From Liquidambar formosana (lineage: Eukaryota > Streptophyta > Magnoliopsida > Saxifragales > Altingiaceae): DNA of 64,000 bases. Positions 56,315 to 64,000 of this stretch are shown piece by piece. Where the stretch lies: positions 32,771,478-32,835,477 of the forward strand of contig CM077833.1 of assembly GCA_039720395.1 (NCBI GenBank). The letters are read 5' to 3'. Position numbers and translations under genes: made by a program. The number at the start of each line of letters is the position of its first letter. Position 1 is the first letter of the stretch. Below the pieces are notes generated by a model. That model worked only from the letters and a program-made list of their open reading frames with translations, had not been told where the DNA came from and did not search any database.

Positions 56315-58095
56315 TTGAGAGTACCTTTCGCCTCTTCTTCGGATCCAACGATCGATATGTTAAAACTTAATACTGCAAAGTCACCCTTCAAGACTTCCAG
56401 TCTAAACCAGGAAACCAGAAATACATAATAACAGGGTAAGGAAATTACTATGTCATAGAAGGGCTTTGTTTTTTTCCCCGAGGTAATGACGGGAAAACAT
56501 GGGAAAACACTTAAAAGATTCCCGTAAGCCCTAATTTTTTAATTTTTTCTTTTGCGAGGGGTTCCCGTTCGTCGCGTAGGTGGTGGTCATGGATTCATGG
56601 GATTACAAAACACGCAATTTATTTATTTTACGCTCGGAAGTTACAAAGAAACAACAAATGAATTACCAAAAAAAAAAAAAAAAAAAGGCGCAATGTTGCC
56701 TCTGTTGACTCGGGATTCCTTCGCGTTGATTCCCCCTAACGCGTAGTACCTTTGGGCTTGCTGAATATTTTTTTTGGTTAAATTAGAGGAAATATATGAG
56801 ATCGAAAACTTTTAATTTTCATGAAAAATCTCAATATTTATAAAAATGATAATATTCATTTCAAGGATTAATGTAGTTTTGACTTTTGAGAGATATTATA
56901 ACTTTTTTTTTCTTCATGACAGTAACATTAAAAAAAGATTAAACTTTACCCTGTGTTTGATTGGAAGGAAAAAAGGAGGAAGGAAAGAGGAGGAAGGAAA
57001 AGGAGAGGATAGGGATAATTGTGTGTGTTTGGTTGAGGGGAATGGAGGAAGGAAGGAAAGGGGGAGGGAAATGGCAAATCCTTTTTTTAAAACTTTTTGG
57101 AGTTCTCCCAAATGTAGGGAAAAGAGGGAGGGAAAAAAGAGAATTAGTCTTAAAAGATACATTTACCCTTATGTTTATTATAATTTATAATTATTATTAG
57201 ATATTTAAGGACAAAATAGTAAAATTAATATTTATTCTTTCCATTTTTTCTTATATACCAAACACATAGAAAGGAAGGAAATTATCTTTTCTTCTATTTT
57301 TTTTCTATCAAACCAAACACATAGGAAGAAAAAAAGGTTTCCTTCTCCTATGAATGGAAAATCCATTCATTCCTCATTTCTATCTTCCCTACCAAACATA
57401 GTGTTAGGGGAGTATTTTTGTAAAGAAGAATTACTAATTCTTTTCATTCATTCGTTCTGTGAGCATTTGATTTTTATAAAATTTTGCAAACCCAACAAAA
57501 ATTAAAATGATGTCATTTTTGGAATATCTCAAGTTTGACACTAAAATGAACCTACTGCATTTGTCCACAGTGAGCTAAGTTGGCTTATTTCCACACTTTT
57601 TTTTTTATAATTAATTTACTTTCTTTTATGGCTTCTTACTAGTTCACACTCTTTTATTGGCTTAATGGATAGGTGTGGGTTAAAAAAAAACATAGTGTGA
57701 AAATAGATACACCCTTCAATTCATGCAAACGAAGTGACCTTAATCAACCTTAAAACTGCAATATGTTAAAATCAAACAAACAAAAGATTTAAAACAATCA
57801 AATGTTACTTTTTTTGAGAAAATAAATTTGTATAAAATTGTAGTCTGTTAATTTTTTTAATTCTAAAATTAAAATAACATCCTAATAATAAATTAAAAGT
57901 CCTCCTAATTAAAGTAAAATCTTGATTATGTCATTAATCGTTAACTCAATAAGGGAAGAAAATTTCATTATCATGCAGTGTTTTCTGTTGGCCCCAAATG
58001 ATTACTGCATCTTATCTTCTGATAATATAAAAGGCTGGAAATTCCTGCAGGGAGGATACGGTGGTCGTCACGGAAAGTACAACAGTGGCGTTGGT
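56315..58095. promoter_or_regulatory. Shared divergent upstream region of DnaJ and PXN
   Basis: The start codons of the minus-strand DnaJ gene and the plus-strand PXN gene are 1781 bp apart, so both promoters must be here unless one gene has a distant leader. A MITE occupies 56946-57410. An A run is at about 56669-56686. I could not pick out convincing core promoter elements. Confidence 0.4.
56946..57410. mobile_element. Polypurine/polypyrimidine MITE, relative of 25900-26705
   Basis: The left end TACCCTGTGTTTGATTGGAA and the right end in reverse, CACTATGTTTGGTAGGGAAG, form an imperfect inverted repeat. AAGGAAGG/CCTTCC runs lie inside both ends, as in the two copies in the coiled-coil gene intron. 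Secondary TTTGGTTGAGG and CCAAACACATAG motifs inside suggest either nested ends or repeated subterminal motifs. Confidence 0.6.
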
Positions 58096-61000
58096 ATGTC
58101 GAGCGCCGTCGCGAATGGACTGGCTGGAGCCGGAGGTGGTATTATCGCTCAGATTATCACCTATCCCCTCCAAACGGTACAACTCCTGATATCTTTCCAC
58201 ATTTTCATATTATCCGTAAACGTTATATGCTGGCTGTTGCAGTTCATAACGTGAGCCTTTTCCCTGAGCCGTCCGATAAAACGAGTAATATTATTTGTGT
58301 CTGGGCGTGTGGTTGAAGGTGAATACGCGCCAACAAACCGAGAGAGTAGCCAAGAAGGGGCGCATTAAGCCGGATGGGAGCTTGCCCCCTTCCAACCGCC
58401 CCGCAGGCGGCACGCTTCTTCAAATCCTGCAGGTCATCGTCGTCGTTTTGCAAGAACATAGCAGAACAACTGGTTTGCTTGTTTCCCAAGTTTTTATTCC
58501 CGTTCCCCTCCACTGCTTGACATTTCCGCTCTATATTGGTTGTGTTTTATCAGGTCATAAGAAGCGAAGGCTGGGGAGGACTTTACAGCGGCCTCAGGCC
58601 TTCTCTCCTTGGAACTGCTGCTTCACAGGTTGGCTCTTTATCCTGTACACCCATGTCGTGATTTGAGAAATGATGCTGAGACCAAGGCCGCCCAAGTTAG
58701 ATTTAAGCTTACGCTTTGAAGCATGAAATAGTCTGAATGGTACACGACTACACCGAATTGGATCTGGAGTTGGAAAATTTATTATGTATAAAGAGTTGGA
58801 TCACGATCGAGAGACAAAAATTTTGACAACATTTCTTACAACAATTTACACTGAATACTTTTTTTTTTATTGGAATTATTCATTTACTTTAACCGAAACA
58901 TCTTGGAATTAAATATTGTGATCCAAACGCATAATTGATAAGCATCAAACAGTGAGAACTTTTCCTCATTATTTTTTCTCTTTCAGTAATGGGTTTTCAC
59001 CAGGATCTAACAGTCTCCTTCTGATGCCAGGGCATTTATTACTATTTTTATCAGCTTTTCAAAAACAAGGCTGAGGCTACTGCAGCTTCCAATAGAGACC
59101 AAGGACGGGGGGATGGTACTGTTGGCATGTTTTCCTGGCTCATTGTGGCAGCTATTGCTGGGTAGGCAATCCGCTTCTGTGGTACCGAAAGAGAAATAAC
59201 TCTAAATATTATCTCTTTTTTATATTACTTATGTCTTGAGGGATCTGGGAGGTTCATGTGGTAGCTTGATTGAGCCATGGCTGTAGATTAACCAATGTCC
59301 ATCCATCTATCATCTGCGTGCATTTGTGGAGTGCCTCCCACGCGTGACTCTCACCCGTGATGTGCCTCACTGCACTTGCTGTTACACTTGCTGAACTGGT
59401 CCGGTCCCCTAAATTGAGGTGATTCACTGAGTCAGACCTGGTTCGAGTCCTTTTACTGAGCTCCTTTGGGACTTGATCACTGGTCCTGACTCGGAGGTAT
59501 GGTGCCCCTGAGTGCGAAGGCATGGGCCATGTTAGCTGAAAGGAGTCGAGGCCAAGAAAGTCTGGCCGGGGAGCCCCAAAACCGTGATACTTACTGAGAT
59601 ACAGTGAGAACGAGGAGAAACAGTTCTGCCATCTTTATTCTTACAATGAATAAGTTTTCCTTTCATTAATTTTTCACTACAAAGGCCTTATTTTGCAGGT
59701 CCTTGAACGTGTTGCTGACAAACCCAATATGGGTTCTTGTGACTCGTATGCAGGTGCATTTGAATTGTTTATATACTAGTGTTCCACTGACTTTGCTTGT
59801 ACTCTTTAATGCTTTAAATCAAATCCCTGTCAAATGGGATTTGCATCCAGTTTTTCAAAAATCTGATTCATTTTCACTTTGAGGTTCTGTCACTAGTCAA
59901 GGACTTTATAATAGTTCACTGTTGGTGATGTAATAAGAACCATTCGATATTTATTTATTATTTATTTTATTACATACTAGAGTGAGAGGCAGTCCAATGC
60001 GCATGCTCCTCACCTCGCTTTATTCTCCCTCCCTCTATATTCTCATTGTTATATTAAATTGGGAAAATTCGTTGTGGGTATTTTGATAAGCCACATTGTA
60101 CATTCACGAGACGAGTTTCCTAAATCCATATATAATTTCAGAACTGCATGTTTGGTAGAGTTCTCTCTTATTGAAGAAAGGGAAAGGTTTCTGATTGGAA
60201 CGATGTCTGAATGATGTTGTGTAGCTCTGACCCTCTCTCAGTGCAGTTCTTCCACTTCCATAAACGTTAATTTTAGGTGCAAAACTCTGTATTGTATTCT
60301 AGACCAGCTACATATGGAATGGAGTATCTTTACTAGAACTTCAATTTAGATAAGTCATAAGTGTTGTTTGGTAACATATATTAAAACAAAAATTCCAGCT
60401 GATGGCTTATGAGAAAGGAAATTATTTTGCTGAACTTGCATGCTTATAAAAAGTTTATTGTTCTAAGCCCTTATATGCTTTAGTAATTATTGTGGGTTTC
60501 CTTTTGTCAAATGCAAGTATTTATCTATGCTATACAATTTCTTTTAGGATTCAATGTATGACATTCTTTATATGATTTTAGACACATACACAAGCAGAAA
60601 GGAAAATTATGGAGGGAAAGAGGGAAGCTCTGATGAGGGAAGCTTCTGAAATAGGTTCAATAGATTCTTATACTTTGCAGGACAAATTGGATGAACTTGA
60701 TTCGATGAAACCTCGTCCGTATGGAACACTGCATGCGGTTGGTATTGCTTCCATTCCTTTCATATGGTCATTTTCATCTTTTATGCACATTATTCATGGG
60801 ATGCTGGTTGTTCTATTTTTAAAGGTCTTTTCCCCACTGGCCCACTGGTGGACTATTCTTCTGACTTATTTGGACCTTAAGATACGAAATTTTAACATTA
60901 GAAAAACCTACAATACCCTTTAACATCTCTCTTTCTTAAGCCTGCCCCTTTTCACTTGATTAGAACAGTCCTAACTCATGTTAGTTGATGACTATCCAAC

Positions 61001-62193
61001 ATCAAGAGGGGTTTTAACCATGCCATACACAATCATAATAGTGCATTTAATTTTGTTGACTGTTCTTTTATCTTTATGTATGCGTACACTGTTGGTAGGC
61101 ACGTGAAGTTTTTAATGAGGCTGGGATTACTGGATTCTGGAAAGGCATCATCCCAACACTTATTATGGTTTGTGTCCATTAATTAATGAATTAATTTCAA
61201 ATGAATTTTTGAGTGACTGCTATTGTAATGAATATTACTATTTGCCAGGTGTGCAATCCATCGATTCAGTTTATGATTTATGAGAGCTTGTTAAAGCATT
61301 TAAGGGCAAAACGAGCTGCTAACAAGCAGGGATTGAAAAATGTAACTGCTTTGGAGGTAGATGACTCCTTGCGATGGAAGAGTTGGAAAGCAGATTGCAT
61401 AATCATTTGCTAGTGGTCTCATATTTAGTACATTTTAATTGCACTAATTCCCTCATGGCGTATGTAATACATTATCCTTAGGGGATATAAATTGTTTGAG
61501 GACTGCTGTGTTGGATGTCCCATTATTTTGGTAAAAGGGACATTGCAAGTTTGGAAACTAATTTTGACTTTTCAATGTTTTTCTTTTCTTTCAATTGTTA
61601 AGATCGGGTGTGCCTTTATCAAAAATAGGGTTGCCTAATATAGTGGCCTTGCCAGATGTGGTAAAATATCACCCTCATTTTTTCTCTGTTTTGTCACTTA
61701 TGTGTGCAGGTTTTCTTGTTAGGGGCCTTGGCAAAACTAGGAGCAACTGTCTCCACATATCCCTTGTTAGTTGTCAAGGTAAACTTCTCTGCTTCATTTA
61801 ATACACTAATTTATCAGGTCACGTCCTCCTCAACCCACCTCCCCTCCCCTCCTCTTTTTCTTACTTATGTATAACTGAGGCAAGATAATGAAAGTGTTTG
61901 TTTTTAGGTATTTCTTGGCTATCACTTTTCACTTTCTCCGCAGTTTTACTCCTAGTTTACAAAAGACACTTTTCATACAATCAGTTTTAGTCTCACTTAT
62001 TCTAAAGCATTCATATTTTCAAATCTCTCTATATAGATTGAACTTATAACTAACCCCTACTCTAGTTTTGTTAGAGAAAGTGCTTACGACATGCACCATG
62101 AGACCTCTTTGGTCAGTAAGAAATAGGTCTTGTAAGATAAAATTGATTTTCCGGCACCATTTGTTCTTTTTAGTCTTTGCCTAATCACTCTTT

Positions 62194-62230
<37 letters not shown>

Positions 62231-62697
62231 GTTTCTTTAATTTTTTAAGATTCATAAATTTGATATCCCAATAGTTGTTACTGCTTTGAGCATCACTTTT
62301 GCTCCAAATCTGGACAGCAGAGTACTTTTCCTCAATTCATTTAGCATTTTTGTAGTCTTGACTATCTTTTAAAACAACTTTGTCAACCAGGACTCACCTT
62401 ATTGCTCATAAACTTCGTGCCAGCAGGTATTAAAGCCTCCAATGCTTTCATCTCCTTTAGATTATCACTAACTTCAACCACCCTGATTATCCCGTTATCC
62501 ACAATTATGTATAATTCCTAACTTCGGTAAAATTTGTGTATTCAAATGCCTTGCGTGGTTTTCATTTAATAATTTATTCAAGTAATTCTTCCACCATTCC
62601 TTAATCATCCTATCTCACTACAACTTCGTGATTATCACTGTTAAATTTGCATTTCGATGAACATTATCATAGTTTTCATTTGCAATCTCATAATGTG

Positions 62698-62733
<36 letters not shown>

Positions 62734-62850
62734 CATATATGCTATATTCTTTTTAAAGTCTCTTCTTGGTTGTGCTGTCTTGAATACATATGCAGTCAAG
62801 GCTTCAAGCGAAGCAAGAGATTGGTGGAAACGTGTCATTAAGATATTCAG
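58096..62850 (+). CDS. PXN: Peroxisomal NAD carrier (PXN-like), 3' end outside window
   Basis: Mitochondrial-carrier-family protein; the plant PXN group imports NAD into peroxisomes to support beta-oxidation. Exons seen: 58096-58176, 58319-58432, 58554-58628, 59031-59161, 59699-59753, 60582-60737, 61099-61167, 61249-61356, 61710-61778, 62796-62850 (913 nt, 304 aa plus one base), phase consistent. Carrier signatures of all three repeats are present: TYPLQTVNTRQQ (22-33), TNPIWVLVTRMQ and TYPLLVVKSRLQ. The usual acidic residue of PX[DE]XX[RK] is replaced in each, as in known PXN proteins. GLAGAGGGIIAQ, GTAASQGIYYYFYQLF, GITGFWKGIIPTLIM and FLLGALAKLGATVSTYPL are family blocks. The loop before RPYGTLHA (encoded by exon 6) is longer than in Arabidopsis. 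About 60 C-terminal residues are missing because the window ends; the donor at 62851 (GTTTGA) leads into an intron that holds a LINE. Confidence 0.92.
62197..62228. repeat. (AT)n microsatellite
   Basis: About fifteen AT units in an intron of the PXN gene. Confidence 0.85.
62699..62731. repeat. (AC)n microsatellite
   Basis: About sixteen AC units, 65 bp upstream of the last visible PXN exon. Confidence 0.9.
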
Positions 62851-63439
62851 GTTTGATTTCAGATGAGTTCATCCATATTATATTCTTCCGTTTCTTAGAA
62901 CTTAGCAGCATAATCATCATCATCATCCTATTTTTAGAGTTCACATAGCTGACCTCAAGTAGTTGGGCTGAGGATTTCCTTCACGCAGTTCTCCCTAAAC
63001 CAAAAAAGAAGGGACATCCTATGGCTAATCTATGATTGGTTCACTAATTTTAGGATTTTTCAACTAATCCTAATTTGGTCATTCGTCTGCAACTTTGCTT
63101 CTCCTTTTTGAAGTGCCATATTTGATTGAAAATGAATTTGTTTAAAAGCCTTAGAGCATCATGGCAAAATGTTACAATTTTCCAACTCAAATTGGAGTCA
63201 TTTTCAGTTCTTAAGGCCCCACATTTTTGCTACCAAACGAGCCCATAGTATTTATATAAGTATGTTTATATATATATATGTGGTGTCAAATTATGCAAAG
63301 TCCAAGTGAAATCTAGCCGCTTTGTGCCCCTAATATGTCCTCATAAATTCATCCGTATAAATTGTACTGTGTTAGTTTTTAGGCATTTTAATTAAGATGG
63401 TTATGTTATGGCTACAGAATTTCTGAAAATGTTAATCTT

Positions 63440-64000
63440 TTTAAGTTAAGATCTATCTTGCAGATTTATGAGTTGGTGTATGGTTTGAAGGTTGACATGT
63501 GTAAAAGTTCTTTAGTTGGTCTTAATTTTTCCCAGGACAAGGTGGAAAGGTTAGCGGGGGTATTGGGTTGCTCCCATGATAGTCTACCTATGAAGTATTT
63601 GGGTTTGCATTTAGGGGATGTCCTGAGAATTGATTCTTTTGAAGTCATGTTATTGATAAGATTGAGAAAAATTTTGGATGGGTGGAAAAGAGCATTGATG
63701 TCATGGGATTTATATTTATCTTGATTCAGTTAGTGTTGGCAAGTTTCCTCATTTTTATATGTCCCTTTTTAAAATTCTGGTGAAGGTTGCCAATAGAACT
63801 TAAAAATTGATGAGGGATTTTCTTTGGGAAGGTCAGAGCAAGGGGAAGAGATACCATTTGGTCAGTTGGAATGTGGCTTGTCATTCTAAGATTAAGGGGG
63901 TTTAGCATTGGGTAGCATTATTGTGAGGAACTTTGCATTTACGGAGTAAAAATGGTTATGGAGGTTTTCCTTTGGAAAGGGATTTGTTATGGCATGCGGT
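63440..64000 (+). pseudogene. Degenerate L1-type LINE, reverse transcriptase region
   Basis: The 63458-63724 frame reads QIYELVYGLKVDMCKSSLVG ... LPMKYLGLHLG ... DGWKRALMS, the classic late reverse-transcriptase segment of plant L1 elements. After stops and frameshifts, FLWEGQSKGKRYHLVSWNVA and SKIKG follow to the window end. It is in the last visible PXN intron, same strand as the gene, and continues past the window. Confidence 0.8.

Noticed and set aside
56846..57200. Lys/Glu-rich open frames of 79-114 codons
   Set aside because: They are produced by the AAGGAAGG runs of the MITE at 56946-57410.
57922..58095. Open frame upstream of and in phase with PXN exon 1
   Set aside because: PXN proteins start close to the NGLAGAGGGIIAQ block; the upstream part has no carrier-family similarity, so ATG 58096 is preferred.
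59430..59460. tRNA or SINE B-box-like GGTTCGAGTCC at 59440-59450
   Set aside because: No T-stem pairing flanks it and no A box stands at a suitable distance; the surrounding sequence does not fold as a tRNA.
1..64000. CRISPR arrays, operons or other prokaryotic systems
   Set aside because: No regularly spaced repeats with unique spacers, no prokaryotic-style gene packing; all genes are intron-bearing plant genes.

Overview
This window is plant nuclear DNA, most likely from a woody dicot. The evidence is intron-rich genes with GT..AG junctions, plant-only protein families (a cell-wall cellulose synthase and a Golgi UDP-rhamnose/UDP-galactose transporter), AT-rich intergenic DNA, plant L1-type LINE fragments, a Ty1/copia fragment, and many short TIR transposons. 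I cannot name the species. There is no bacterial, organellar or viral gene content, no CRISPR array and no tRNA or rRNA gene that I can support.

Five protein-coding genes can be reconstructed exon by exon. (1) 12373-18026, +: a complete 14-exon cellulose synthase catalytic subunit of the CESA6-like clade (1088 aa). (2) 20095-28418, -: a 3-exon coiled-coil protein of 797 aa without a name I recognise, carrying two UVR-like motifs. (3) 32401-38106, -: a 5-exon UDP-rhamnose/UDP-galactose transporter of the URGT group (345 aa). (4) 43785-56314, -: a 10-exon DnaJ protein with DnaJ-X architecture (403 aa). (5) 58096 to past 62850, +: the first ten exons of a peroxisomal NAD carrier (PXN); its last exon or exons lie outside the window. 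Genes 4 and 5 are divergent and share a 1.8 kb upstream region. In all five genes the reading phase is kept across every proposed junction, and no coding break was found.

The space between and inside these genes is a layered transposon landscape. Several elements have readable target-site duplications (TSDs): a Mutator-type MITE at 688-1457 (9-bp TSD) hit by a hAT-like element that itself holds a foldback element; a hAT-like element at 2134-2975 (perfect 8-bp TSD) that split an older MITE; a hAT-like element at 6253-7542 (perfect 8-bp TSD) containing a nearly perfect 399-bp palindrome (perfect 9-bp TSD); a 3.3 kb hAT-like element at 39375-42713 that holds a hAT-like element (39457-40116) and a 1.8 kb MULE with ~115-bp terminal repeats (40230-42014), a Pack-MULE candidate; and a Harbinger/Tourist-type element at 30602-31367 (TTA TSD). 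A short MITE family with a near-palindromic core recurs four times. LINE remnants sit in introns of genes 2, 4 and 5, and a copia LTR plus primer-binding site sits in an intron of gene 3.

The genes do not form one pathway, although CESA and URGT both serve cell-wall polysaccharide synthesis (cellulose at the plasma membrane; nucleotide-sugar supply in the Golgi). The URGT-DnaJ pairing looks like an old conserved neighbourhood. I found no new multi-gene system. The most unusual content is the nested-transposon archaeology and the uncharacterised coiled-coil gene.
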